Notes under the pieces: generated by a model
Database searches by the model: none
What the model was told of the DNA's origin: nothing
The model's input: only the letters and a program-made list of their open reading frames with translations
From: Paraburkholderia aromaticivorans
Lineage (GTDB): Bacteria; Pseudomonadota; Gammaproteobacteria; Burkholderiales; Burkholderiaceae
DNA: 64,000 nucleotides
NCBI RefSeq assembly: GCF_002278075.1
Contig: NZ_CP022989.1
Span: forward strand, 2,356,001-2,420,000
Direction: 5' to 3'
Position numbers and translations under genes: made by a program
Shown: positions 1-8,186 of the stretch, in pieces
Position numbering within the stretch: the stretch's first letter is position 1
How the letters are laid out: each line of letters opens with the position of its first letter

Positions 1-411
1 GCGGCGCGTTTGCCGGTGCATTGGGATAACCGCTCGCTGCTCGCCGGCTGCTATGTGCTGCAGGCAGGCGGCATCGCGCTCGGTATCGTCTGGCCGACAG
101 CGGGCGGCTTTTCATTGGGCAGCATCCTGATCGGTCTGCCGTTCACCGCGATCACGCTGTTTGCGATGCGCGAGGCGCGGCGTCTGCGCGGCGACGACGC
201 AGCCGCCCTGATGGGTTATGCGACGGCCGCTTATGGCGTCGGCCAGATCGTCGGCCCGCTGGTCGCCGCGCCGATCGCCGGGCACAGCGGATCGTTTTCG
301 CCGGCGCTGTGGCTGGCGGCGGCTGCCTTGCTGGTGGGCGCGGCCGGGTTGATCGGCGTCGCGCGCATCACTCGTGGCCGTGCCCGCATGCCCGATTGCG
401 GCTGCAGTTGA
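1..411 (+). CDS. MFS transporter, YbfB/YjiJ-type, C-terminal part
   Basis: Only the last 136 codons are inside the window; the frame is open from base 1, so the start lies upstream. The translation is strongly hydrophobic, with about four membrane segments. It has the Gly/Ala-rich stretch GYATAAYGVGQIVGPLVAAP, which is typical of the second half of YbfB/YjiJ-type major facilitator proteins. The tail is short, basic and Cys-containing (MPDCGCS). The substrate cannot be told from this fragment. The next gene starts about 120 bases downstream on the same strand and may be co-transcribed. Confidence 0.7.
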   Translation, partial: AARLPVHWDNRSLLAGCYVLQAGGIALGIVWPTAGGFSLGSILIGLPFTAITLFAMREARRLRGDDAAALMGYATAAYGVGQIVGPLVAAPIAGHSGSFSPALWLAAAALLVGAAGLIGVARITRGRARMPDCGCS

Positions 412-532
412 ACGCGGTTCTGCGCCGCCGCCCCGGCAGGCCCGCAAGCGAAAAACAAATAACCGAAGGGCGCACTAAAATGACCGCTTTCCCGTCATCT
501 CAGCGCGCCTGTCGCCGGGCGCGCCGCCAGCC

Positions 533-1564
533 ATGCAACATTTCGCGTCCGACAACTACGCCGGCATCTGTCCCGAAGCGCTCGATGCGCTGATCGCCGC
601 CAACAACAGCGGCCACGAGCCGGCCTACGGCGACGACTCCTGGACCAACCAGGTCTGCGACCGTCTGCGCGAGCTGTTCCAGACCGACTGCGAAGTGTTC
701 TTCGTGTTCAACGGCACGGCCGCCAATTCGCTGGCGCTCGCGTCGCTGTGCCAGTCGTATCACTCGGTGATCTGCCACGAACTCGCGCATATCGAAACCG
801 ACGAATGCGGCGGACCGGAGTTCTTCTCGGGCGGCTCGAAGCTGCTGACGGCGCCGGGCGTCGGCGGCAAACTCACGCCGGAGGCGATCGAAGCGGTGGT
901 CACGCGCCGCGCCGACATCCATTACCCGAAGCCGAAAGTCGTCACGCTGACCCAATCGACGGAAGTCGGCACGGTCTACAGCGTCGAGGAAGTGCGCGCG
1001 ATCGCGGCGATCGCCAAGCGGCGTCATCTGAAAGTGCATATGGACGGTGCGCGTTTCGCCAACGCGGTCGCCGCGCTGGACGTGCATCCGTCGGAGATCA
1101 CGTGGCGCGCGGGCGTCGACGTGCTGTGCTTCGGCGGCACCAAGAACGGCTTGCCGGTCGGGGAAGCGGTGGTGTTTTTCGACCGCGCGCTGGCCGCCGA
1201 TTTCGCCTACCGCCTGAAGCAGGCCGGCCAGCTGGCCTCGAAGATGCGTTTCATTTCCGCGCCCTGGCTGGGTTTGCTCGACCACGACGTCTGGCTGCGC
1301 AATGCGCGCCACGCGAACGCGATGGCGCAACTGCTGCAAACGCGGTTGCAGGAAATTCCGGGCGTGAGCATCATGTTTCCCAGTGAATCGAACGCGGTCT
1401 TTGCGCAATTGCCCGCGCAAGCCGCCAAGGCAATGCGCGCGCGCGGCTGGAAGTTCTACGAATTCATCGGCGCAGGCGGCTGCCGGTTGATGTGCGCGTG
1501 GGATACGCAGCCGGAAACGGTCGAACGGTTCGCCGCCGAGGTGCGCGAGTTGTGCGCGGCGTGA
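533..1564 (+). CDS. ltaE: low-specificity L-threonine aldolase
   Basis: A 343-residue cytoplasmic PLP enzyme of the beta-eliminating lyase fold, expected to cleave L-threonine or allo-threonine to glycine and acetaldehyde. Seen: the FNGTAANSLAL cofactor-phosphate loop near residue 63, HMDGARFANA with the Asp that contacts the pyridine nitrogen near residue 180, and CFGGTKNG with the Schiff-base lysine at Lys204. Length matches the family (about 340). The ATG at 533 is chosen because the protein then begins directly with the conserved FASDNYAGICPEAL. The ribosome site is weak. An ATG at 481 is out of frame and rejected. The gene follows an MFS transporter, whose substrate may be an amino acid (inference). 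Confidence 0.9.
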   Translation: MQHFASDNYAGICPEALDALIAANNSGHEPAYGDDSWTNQVCDRLRELFQTDCEVFFVFNGTAANSLALASLCQSYHSVICHELAHIETDECGGPEFFSGGSKLLTAPGVGGKLTPEAIEAVVTRRADIHYPKPKVVTLTQSTEVGTVYSVEEVRAIAAIAKRRHLKVHMDGARFANAVAALDVHPSEITWRAGVDVLCFGGTKNGLPVGEAVVFFDRALAADFAYRLKQAGQLASKMRFISAPWLGLLDHDVWLRNARHANAMAQLLQTRLQEIPGVSIMFPSESNAVFAQLPAQAAKAMRARGWKFYEFIGAGGCRLMCAWDTQPETVERFAAEVRELCAA

Positions 1565-1683
1565 GATTGCCTCCAGCGCATGGCGTGCGTGCGCCAGGCC
1601 GGGTTTGCGCCGCGGTCGCGCTCCAACCCGGGCGCTAGCCTGAGCGCGGGCCCGAGCACGGGCCCGTGCCCCGGCTGGATCGC

Positions 1684-1790
1684 GAACCAACCGCGAACCA
1701 ACCGCCGACCACCCACGAACCAACCGCGAGCTAGCCACGAACCGACCGCCAAACCAGATACCGACCCAAACGCCACACCCCAAACCCCAC
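1684..1790 (+). repeat. degenerate AACCAACCGC-type low-complexity tract
   Basis: The gap between the threonine aldolase and the NUDIX gene (1565-1830) holds a string of imperfect repeats built on GAACCAACCGC / GAACCGACCGCC. No gene is convincing. In one frame it would read as an Asn/Gln/Pro/Thr-rich tail without a start or known domain. A related AACCAG/CCCAACC composition recurs near 52.6 kb. It looks like slippage-prone intergenic sequence rather than a site. Confidence 0.45.
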
Positions 1791-1830
1791 ACTCGATCAC
1801 ACAAGACAAACGGGACGTCTCTCTCACGCC

Positions 1831-2361
1831 ATGACCGAATACCGATTCTGCCCACGCTGTTCCACGCCTCTGATCGAGCGCGCCGATGCCGCGCACGAAG
1901 GCGGCCGCGTCCGCCAGACCTGTCCCGATACCGAGTGCGGCTACGTCCACTGGAACAACCCGCTGCCGGTGGTGGCGGCGATCGTCGAATATGAAGGCAA
2001 GATCCTGCTGGCGCGTAATGCCGCGTGGCAGGAGGGCGTGTTCGCGCTGATCACGGGCTTCCTCGAAAACGGCGAGACGCCGGAAGAGGGCATTGCCCGG
2101 GAAGTGTTCGAGGAAACCTCGTTGCACGCGGAGACAGTCGAACTGATCGGCGTGTACGAATTCATCCGCAAGAACGAACTGATCATCGCGTATCACGTGA
2201 AGGCATATGGCACAGTTGCGCTGTCGCCGGAATTGCTCGAATACCGGCTGGTCGAGCCGGCCAGATTGCGGCCGTGGCGCGCGGGCACCGGCCAGGCGCT
2301 CGGCGAGTGGATGCGGCGGCGCGGCTTGCCGTTCGAGTTTGTCGAGAGGCCGGGGCAGTAG
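1831..2361 (+). CDS. NUDIX hydrolase with N-terminal zinc ribbon
   Basis: A 176-residue NUDIX protein. Residues 7, 10, 31 and 36 are Cys in CPRC and CPDTEC arrangements, forming a zinc ribbon like that of NudC-type proteins. The Nudix box starts at Gly76 (GFLENGETPEEG, then REVFEET) and keeps the metal-binding Glu residues. The family hydrolyses nucleoside-diphosphate-linked compounds; the substrate here is not defined. It is shorter than NudC NADH diphosphatase (about 260 residues), which argues against that identity. ATG at 1831 is the only sensible start before the zinc ribbon. Confidence 0.85.
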   Translation: MTEYRFCPRCSTPLIERADAAHEGGRVRQTCPDTECGYVHWNNPLPVVAAIVEYEGKILLARNAAWQEGVFALITGFLENGETPEEGIAREVFEETSLHAETVELIGVYEFIRKNELIIAYHVKAYGTVALSPELLEYRLVEPARLRPWRAGTGQALGEWMRRRGLPFEFVERPGQ

Positions 2362-2427
2362 CGGACCCTTCAGCACGACATCTAAATCGAAATCGAGCTC
2401 GGGCTCGCGCTCGGGGAGGAGCACGGC

Positions 2428-3576
2428 ATGGCCTATATTTTCTATCTGACCCATATCCATCTCGGCTACGACGCGCTGTCGCAGTTGCCGTCGGAATGCG
2501 GGCGCGTCGGCATCAAGCGGCCTCTGATCATCACCGACAAAGGCGTCGTCGCAGCCGGCCTCGCACAGCGCGCGCTCGGCGCGCTGAAATTCGGTGAGGT
2601 CCCGGTCTTCGACGACACGCCTTCCAACCCGACCGAAGCGATGGTGCTCGCGGCGGTCCAGGCTTATCGCGACGAAGGCTGCGACGGTCTGATCGCGGTG
2701 GGCGGCGGATCGTCGATCGATCTGGCCAAGGGCGTCGCGATCGCGGCGACGCACCCCGGCGCGCTGACGCAGTACGCGACCATCGAAGGCGGCAGCCCGA
2801 AGATCACGGCCGCGGCCGCGCCGCTGATCGCGGTGCCCACCACGGCGGGCACGGGCAGCGAAGTCGCTCGCGGGGCAATCGTGATCCTCAACGACGGCCG
2901 CAAGCTCGGTTTTCATTCGTGGCATCTGCTGCCGAAATCGGCGTTGTGCGATCCGGCGCTCACGCTCGGCCTGCCGCCCGGTTTGACGGCGGCCACCGGC
3001 ATGGACGCGGTCGCGCACTGCATCGAGACCTTCCTCGCGCCGGCCTTCAATCCGCCCGCGGACGGCATTGCGCTCGACGGGTTGGAGCGCGCGTGGGCCA
3101 ACATCGAACGCGCGACGGCGGACGGCGGCGATCGCGACGCGCGTCTGAACATGATGAGCGCCTCGATGCAAGGCGCGATGGCATTCCAGAAAGGGCTCGG
3201 CTGCGTGCATTCGCTGTCGCATCCGTTGGGCGGCTTGACGGTGAACGGCAGCACGTCGCTGCATCACGGCACGCTGAACGCGGTGGTATTGCCCGCGGTG
3301 CTGCGGTTCAACGAGAGCGCGGACAGCGTGGTGGCCGAGCGGCGTTATGCAAGAATGCGTCGCGTGATGAATTTGCCGCAGAACGCCGATCTCGCGCAGG
3401 CGCTCTTCGACATGACCGCGCGGCTCGGTTTGCCGACCGGCCTCGGGCAGATGGGCGTCGACGAAAGCATGTTCGACAAGGTGATTCAGGGTGCGCTCGC
3501 GGACCACTGTCACCGCACGAATCCCCGCGAAGCCACGGCGGACGACTATCGCCGGATGCTGACCGAGTCGCTCTGA
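2428..3576 (+). CDS. iron-containing alcohol dehydrogenase
   Basis: 382 residues, normal length for family III (iron-dependent) alcohol dehydrogenases. Seen: the nucleotide-binding GGGSSIDLAKG near residue 92, PTTAGTGSEVARGA near residue 137, and the C-terminal metal-ligand His motifs GCVHSLSHPLGG (near 257) and HHGTLNAV. The start ATG has a good ribosome site (GGAGGAG, 6 bases upstream). Substrate unknown; relatives act on short alcohols, lactaldehyde, maleylacetate or hydroxybutyrate. It lies between a NUDIX gene and a thioesterase/transporter cluster on the same strand, with a 66-base gap on each side. Confidence 0.85.
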   Translation: MAYIFYLTHIHLGYDALSQLPSECGRVGIKRPLIITDKGVVAAGLAQRALGALKFGEVPVFDDTPSNPTEAMVLAAVQAYRDEGCDGLIAVGGGSSIDLAKGVAIAATHPGALTQYATIEGGSPKITAAAAPLIAVPTTAGTGSEVARGAIVILNDGRKLGFHSWHLLPKSALCDPALTLGLPPGLTAATGMDAVAHCIETFLAPAFNPPADGIALDGLERAWANIERATADGGDRDARLNMMSASMQGAMAFQKGLGCVHSLSHPLGGLTVNGSTSLHHGTLNAVVLPAVLRFNESADSVVAERRYARMRRVMNLPQNADLAQALFDMTARLGLPTGLGQMGVDESMFDKVIQGALADHCHRTNPREATADDYRRMLTESL

Positions 3577-3642
3577 AGAAGCCGGCAGGCGCCGCGCAAC
3601 CCGCACGGCAACGCCAACCATATTCACCTACTCACGCCAGGC

Positions 3643-4092
3643 ATGAACAAACCCGTACCCGCCGCGCGCACCGCCTATCCGCATTTCCTGCCGATTACCA
3701 CGCGCTGGATGGACAACGACGTCTACGGCCACGTCAACAACGTCGTCTATTACAGCTACTTCGACACGGTGGTGAACGAGTATCTGATCCGTACCGGCGT
3801 GCTCGATTTCGAGCATGGCGCGACGATCGGGCTGGTGGTCGAAACGCACTGCAACTACTTCGCGCCGCTGGTGTTTCCCGAGCGGGTCGAGGCGGGCCTG
3901 CGGGTGGTGCGGCTCGGCACATCGAGCGTGCGCTACGAAGTGGGGCTCTTCAAGGAGGGCGAGGATCAGCCCGCCGCGCAAGGACACTTCGTGCATGTCT
4001 ACGTGGATCGCGTCACGCGGCGTCCGGTGAGCCTGCCCGCCGAATTGCGCGCGGCGCTCGAACCGTTGAGCGTCGCCGGGCAGGCGGACTAG
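3643..4092 (+). CDS. acyl-CoA thioesterase, 4HBT hot-dog family
   Basis: 149 residues, single hot-dog domain. The motif [20 protein letters not shown] at residues 21-40 holds the catalytic Asp region and the following helix of 4-hydroxybenzoyl-CoA/YbgC-type thioesterases. Expected to hydrolyse an acyl-CoA in the cytoplasm; the substrate is unknown. It ends four bases before the GTG start of the LivH-type permease, so it is probably the first gene of that operon. That suggests (inference) that the transported compound enters metabolism as a CoA ester. Confidence 0.85.
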   Translation: MNKPVPAARTAYPHFLPITTRWMDNDVYGHVNNVVYYSYFDTVVNEYLIRTGVLDFEHGATIGLVVETHCNYFAPLVFPERVEAGLRVVRLGTSSVRYEVGLFKEGEDQPAAQGHFVHVYVDRVTRRPVSLPAELRAALEPLSVAGQAD

Positions 4093-4096
4093 GCGC

Positions 4097-5035
4097 GTGC
4101 AGTCGTTCGTCATCAATCTGCTCAACGGTGTCAGCTACGGCCTGCTGCTGTTCATGCTGTCGGCGGGCCTGACGCTGATTTTCAGCATGCTCGGCGTGCT
4201 GAATTTCGCGCACGCGAGCTTCTATATGCTCGGTGCGTACGTCGGCTTTTCGGTGGCGGCGCGCGCGGGGTTCTGGAGCGCGCTGGTCGTGGCGCCGCTC
4301 ATCGTCGGGCTGATCGGCGCGGCGTTGGAGCGTTGGCTGTTGCGGCGCGTGCGCGCGCACGGCCACCTCGCCGAATTGCTGCTGACGTTCGGCGCGGCAT
4401 ATCTGCTCGGCGAACTGGTCAAGCTCGGCTGGGGCTTGAGTGCGCTTTCCGCGACGCTGCCCGCCGTGCTCGACGGGCCGCTTTTCACTGTCTACGGCAC
4501 GGCCTTCGCGCGCTATCGGGCCTTCATGATGGTGGTGTCGCTCGCCATGCTGTGCGCGCTCTACGCGGTGTTGTGCGTGTCGAAGGCCGGACTGATCGTG
4601 CGCGCCGCACTCACGCACGCGAGCGCCGTCGAGGCGCTCGGCCACAACGTGCCGCGTGTGTTCACCGGCGTGTTCGCGGCCGGCACGGCGCTCGCCGCGT
4701 TGGCCGGCGTGATCGGCGCGCCGCTTTTCGTGATCGAACCGGGAATGGCGGAGTCGCTCGGCTCGATCGTGTTCGTGGTGGTCGTGATCGGCGGATTGGG
4801 CTCGCTAGGCGGCGCGCTGGCGGCGTCGCTGCTGGTGGGCTGCGTGCAGACCCTGGCCGTGGCGAGCAACCTGTCGCTGGGCGAGGTGCTGTCGATGTTC
4901 GACGCATCGCTGCCGGCCGAATGGGACGCGCTGACGCTCGCGCAACTCGCGCCGCTGATTCCGTATCTGCTGCTGGTTGCAATGCTGGCGCTGCGCCCGC
5001 GCGGACTTTTCGGACGGCGCGACGACCATGTCTGA
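4097..5035 (+). CDS. branched-chain amino acid-type ABC permease, LivH-like
   Basis: 312 residues with about eight hydrophobic segments. The N-terminal signature QSFVINLLNGVSYGLLLFML and the loop GLGSLGGALAASLLVG are typical of LivH permeases. It starts with GTG at 4097, four bases after the thioesterase stop, and its stop overlaps the next gene's ATG. It forms the inner-membrane channel with the following LivM. No LivK-type binding protein gene is present nearby, so the ligand cannot be inferred; Liv-type systems carry branched-chain amino acids, amides, urea or aromatic acids. Confidence 0.85.
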   Translation: MQSFVINLLNGVSYGLLLFMLSAGLTLIFSMLGVLNFAHASFYMLGAYVGFSVAARAGFWSALVVAPLIVGLIGAALERWLLRRVRAHGHLAELLLTFGAAYLLGELVKLGWGLSALSATLPAVLDGPLFTVYGTAFARYRAFMMVVSLAMLCALYAVLCVSKAGLIVRAALTHASAVEALGHNVPRVFTGVFAAGTALAALAGVIGAPLFVIEPGMAESLGSIVFVVVVIGGLGSLGGALAASLLVGCVQTLAVASNLSLGEVLSMFDASLPAEWDALTLAQLAPLIPYLLLVAMLALRPRGLFGRRDDHV

Positions 5036-6338
5036 CGCGCACGAATCCTCGGCGCCACCGGCGCCGTCCGCGAGCGCGCCGCGCTCGTTCTGGCGCGGGC
5101 TTGCGCCTTGGCTGGCGCTCATCCTGTGCCTCGCCGTGCCGCCTTTCATCTGGCCGCAAAGCTGGCTGCTCGCCTATCTCGCACAGACCGCGACGATGAT
5201 CGTGTTCGCGCTTTCCTACAACCTGCTGCTCGGCGAGACGGGATTGCTGTCGTTCGGTCATGCCGCATTCTCCGGCCTCGGCGCACTCGTGGCCGCGCAA
5301 GTGTTCAACCGGGTCGGCGTACCGCTCGTGCTGCTGCCGCTGGTTGGCGGTATCGGCGGCGCGCTGTGCGGTGTGCTGTTCGGTTTCATCTCGACGCGGC
5401 GTGCCGGCACGGCCTTCGCGATGATTACGCTCGGTCTCGGCGAACTCGTGGCCGCCGCCGCGTGGACGCTACCCGACTGGTTCGGCGGCGAGGCGGGCGT
5501 GGCGATCGACCGGGCGAGCGGAGCGCCGTGGGGAAGCTGGAGCTTCGGCCCGGCGCGCGAGGCGTACGCGCTGATCGCGGGGTGGTGCCTGCTCGCCTGC
5601 GTGGCGATGTTCGCGCTCTCGCGCACCCCCTTCATGCGCGTTGCCAACGCCGTGCGCGACAACCCGGTGCGGGCGGCGGCGATCGGTTGCTATCCGCGCC
5701 GGATTCGCTGTGGCGTGGTGGTGGCGTCGGCGTTTTTCGCGGGTATCGCGGGGACCCTGGCGTTGATCAATGTGGAACTGGTGTCGACGGAAAGCGTGAG
5801 CATGGTGCGCTCGGGCGCGGTGTTGATCGCCACGGTGATCGGCGGCACGGCGGTGTTCTTCGGGCCGGTCGCGGGCGCGGCCGTTCTGACGTTTTTCAGT
5901 GTCGCGGTGGCGAGCGTGACGCGGGCGTGGCCGTTCTATCTGGGACTCTTCTTCATCATGGTCGTGGTGATTTCGCCGGACGGGCTCGCGGGCTTCGCGC
6001 AGCGACATTCGGCGCGCGTGGCGGCGCATGGCTGGCGCCGCTGCCGCGCGGCTTACCTGTGGGGCATGGCCGCGGCGCTGCTGTGGACGGCGGCCATCGT
6101 GCTGACGGTGCAATGGGCTTACGCCGCGCAATTCGGTGTGGACGACGGCGCGGCCTTGGGTGGTACGGGTGGCATGGGCGCGCTGAGATGGCTGCGCGCG
6201 TCGCCGCTCGGGCTGGGGGGCGCGGTCTTGATGCTGGCCGCGCTGGGCGGACTCCCGGCGCACTACGCGATTCGCGCGCAAGCCCTTCTTGCGGCGAGGC
6301 GTTCGAGCGCCTCGCCCGCCACCGGAGACGCGCGATGA
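5028..6338 (+). CDS. branched-chain amino acid-type ABC permease, LivM-like, C-terminally extended
   Basis: 436 residues from the ATG at 5028, which overlaps the LivH stop (ATGTCTGA); an in-frame ATG 51 bases earlier would lie well inside livH and is rejected. LivM hallmarks are present: FALSYNLLLGETGLLSFGHA near residue 62 and SPDGLAGFAQRH near residue 316. After this the protein continues about 110 residues, with two more hydrophobic segments separated by a Gly-rich loop. Many LivM proteins end soon after the PDGL motif, so the tail is a noteworthy extension. The stop overlaps the start of the ATPase gene. Confidence 0.83.
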   Translation: MSDAHESSAPPAPSASAPRSFWRGLAPWLALILCLAVPPFIWPQSWLLAYLAQTATMIVFALSYNLLLGETGLLSFGHAAFSGLGALVAAQVFNRVGVPLVLLPLVGGIGGALCGVLFGFISTRRAGTAFAMITLGLGELVAAAAWTLPDWFGGEAGVAIDRASGAPWGSWSFGPAREAYALIAGWCLLACVAMFALSRTPFMRVANAVRDNPVRAAAIGCYPRRIRCGVVVASAFFAGIAGTLALINVELVSTESVSMVRSGAVLIATVIGGTAVFFGPVAGAAVLTFFSVAVASVTRAWPFYLGLFFIMVVVISPDGLAGFAQRHSARVAAHGWRRCRAAYLWGMAAALLWTAAIVLTVQWAYAAQFGVDDGAALGGTGGMGALRWLRASPLGLGGAVLMLAALGGLPAHYAIRAQALLAARRSSASPATGDAR

Positions 6339-7087
6339 TCCCGGCGCTCGCGCTCTACGGCGTCGAGAAACGCTTCGGCTCCACGCAGGTTCTGCGCGGT
6401 GTCGATCTCGCGGTTCAGCCCGGCGAACGTCATGCGCTGATCGGTCCGAATGGCGCGGGCAAGTCGACGCTGTTCAATCTGATCGCGGGCGGCGCGCGGC
6501 CGAACGCCGGGCGCATCGATCTGTTCGGCGCCGAGATCACGCGTCTCGCGCCGGCCGCGATCACGCGCCGCGGCCTCGCGCGCAGTTTCCAGAGCACCAG
6601 CGTGTTTGCGCGGCTCAGCGTGTTCGACAACCTGCGCTGCGCGGCGCTGCTGGCGGAGCGTGACCGCACGCGCTGGTGGCAGCGTTTCAGCGGCTCGCGG
6701 ACGGTCGACGCGCGCGCCGCACAAGTACTCGACGCGGTGGGCTTGAGTGCGCGCCGGCAGGTTCTGGCCGGCACGCTCAGCTATGCCGAGCAGCGCGCGC
6801 TCGATCTGGGTATCGCGCTCGCGGGCGGCGCGCATACCCTGCTGCTCGACGAGCCGACCGCCGGCATGAATCGCGCCGAAGCGGCGCGCGCGATCGAACT
6901 GATTCGCGAGACCACGGCGGGCCGTACGCTGCTGATGGTCGAGCATGACATGGACGCGGTGTTCGCGATCGCCGATCGCATTTCTGTGCTGGTGCAAGGG
7001 CGCATCATCGCGAGCGGCACACCTGCCGCGATTCGCGCGGACGCGGCGGTGCGCGCGGCCTATCTCGGCGAAGGCTTCGGCACATGA
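6335..7087 (+). CDS. ABC transporter ATP-binding protein, LivG-like
   Basis: 250 residues. ATG at 6335 overlaps the permease stop (ATGA). Walker A GPNGAGKST is intact, Walker B reads LLLDEPTAGM, and the H-loop is VEHDMDAVF. The ABC signature reads LSYAEQRAL with Ala151 where LSGGQ-type motifs have the second Gly. This variant occurs in some LivG-type subunits. In a LivG/LivF dimer this signature would face the altered Walker A of LivF. It energises uptake through the upstream permeases. Confidence 0.87.
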   Translation: MIPALALYGVEKRFGSTQVLRGVDLAVQPGERHALIGPNGAGKSTLFNLIAGGARPNAGRIDLFGAEITRLAPAAITRRGLARSFQSTSVFARLSVFDNLRCAALLAERDRTRWWQRFSGSRTVDARAAQVLDAVGLSARRQVLAGTLSYAEQRALDLGIALAGGAHTLLLDEPTAGMNRAEAARAIELIRETTAGRTLLMVEHDMDAVFAIADRISVLVQGRIIASGTPAAIRADAAVRAAYLGEGFGT

Positions 7088-7797
7088 GCGCCTTGCTCGA
7101 GATCCGCGGGCTGAACGCGTGGTACGGCGCGAGCCAGGCGCTGCACGGCGTGACGCTGAGCGTCGAGGCGGGCGAAGTGCTGGCGCTGGTCGGCCGCAAC
7201 GGCTCGGGCCGCTCGACGCTGGCGCGCGCGCTCATGGGGCTCGTCCATAGCGAAGGCGAACTGCGTTTCGCGGGCCGCCCGCTCGGCGGTTTGCGCACCT
7301 TCGAGATTGCGCGTCTTGGGCTTGGCTACGTGCCCGAGCATCGCGATGTCTTTCCGACGTTGAGCGTCCACGAGAATCTGCAACTCGGACTCGCGCCACG
7401 CGAGCGCGGCCGCGCGCCGCGCTTTACCTTAGACGACGCCTACGCGCTTTTCCCGGTGCTGAGCGAGCGCAAGCGCACACGCGCGGGCGCGCTATCGGGC
7501 GGCGAACAGCAGATGTTGACGCTCGCCCGGGCGCTGCTCGGCGACCCCGATCTGCTCGTGATCGACGAACCCGGTGAAGGTCTCGCGAGTCTCGTGATCG
7601 ACCAGGTCGCCCGATGCTTGCGGACGCTGCGCGATCGCGGCGTGGCCATGTTGCTGATCGAGCAGCGCCTCGTGATCGCGCAGGACATTGCCAGCCGCGT
7701 CGCGGTGATGGGGCACGGCGAAATCGTGTTCGACGGCGCGCTCGCGTCGTTCGCGCAGTGCACCGACGTGATGCGGGAATGGCTCGGCGTGGGTTGA
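7084..7797 (+). CDS. ABC transporter ATP-binding protein, LivF-like, with Arg in Walker A
   Basis: 237 residues; the ATG overlaps the LivG stop (ATGA). Family features are LNAWYGASQALHGV at the N-terminus, the signature LSGGEQQML and Walker B LLVIDEPGEGL. Walker A reads GRNGSGRST, so the usual Lys is Arg43 (codon CGC at 7210). It is the last gene of the thioesterase-LivHMGF unit. No binding protein follows. Confidence 0.87.
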   Translation: MSALLEIRGLNAWYGASQALHGVTLSVEAGEVLALVGRNGSGRSTLARALMGLVHSEGELRFAGRPLGGLRTFEIARLGLGYVPEHRDVFPTLSVHENLQLGLAPRERGRAPRFTLDDAYALFPVLSERKRTRAGALSGGEQQMLTLARALLGDPDLLVIDEPGEGLASLVIDQVARCLRTLRDRGVAMLLIEQRLVIAQDIASRVAVMGHGEIVFDGALASFAQCTDVMREWLGVG

Positions 7798-8186
7798 GCG
7801 GGACACGTCCGCGCGGTGTTCCTATTGCAGCGCCGCATCGCGCTGGATGATCGTTTTGCTGTCCTCCTGGATGCGGCCGGCGTGGGTCGGCTTGCGCGTC
7901 GTGCGCGCCGCGCGGGAGGCGGTCGAACATGCCGTTTGAATCCCGCCTGCCGGCGCGCCGCTCACGCCGCGTACATGCGGCTTTCCAGTCGTCCGTTGCG
8001 GCGATTCAAACGCTTGATCGTTTGGTGAGCGTCCTCCAGAAATCTTGTCGGCAGCGCGCTGACAAATCAAGACAATCGGGTAAAAGACGCGCGACGGCGG
8101 CTTGCTGTTTAAAGCCCGCGTATGCGCGACTCATCATGCCGTGCCCGGCGCGCGAGAGACGCGTCGCGGCTCCAGGAGGAGACATC
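7798..8186. other. non-coding gap with a spaced inverted repeat
   Basis: 389 bases without a credible gene; open frames here lack ribosome sites and known motifs. It holds a perfect 10-base inverted repeat, CGTTTGAATC at 7933-7942 and GATTCAAACG at 8003-8012, about 60 bases apart. The last 15 bases carry the strong ribosome site (CCAGGAGGAGACATC) of the lipoprotein gene. A promoter for that gene is expected here but no clear -35/-10 pair is visible. Confidence 0.4.

Noticed and set aside
481..532. ATG at 481 as start of the threonine aldolase
   Set aside because: It is in a different frame from the aldolase. The conserved N-terminus begins at 533.
1456..3627. Very long open frame on the minus strand opposite NUDIX and alcohol dehydrogenase genes
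   Set aside because: Its translation is Arg/His/Ala-rich with no motif. It is the antisense shadow of GC-rich coding sequence with strong third-position bias.
7816..8028. Small open frame after LivF
   Set aside because: No ribosome site, Arg-rich shadow-like composition, no similarity to anything recognised.
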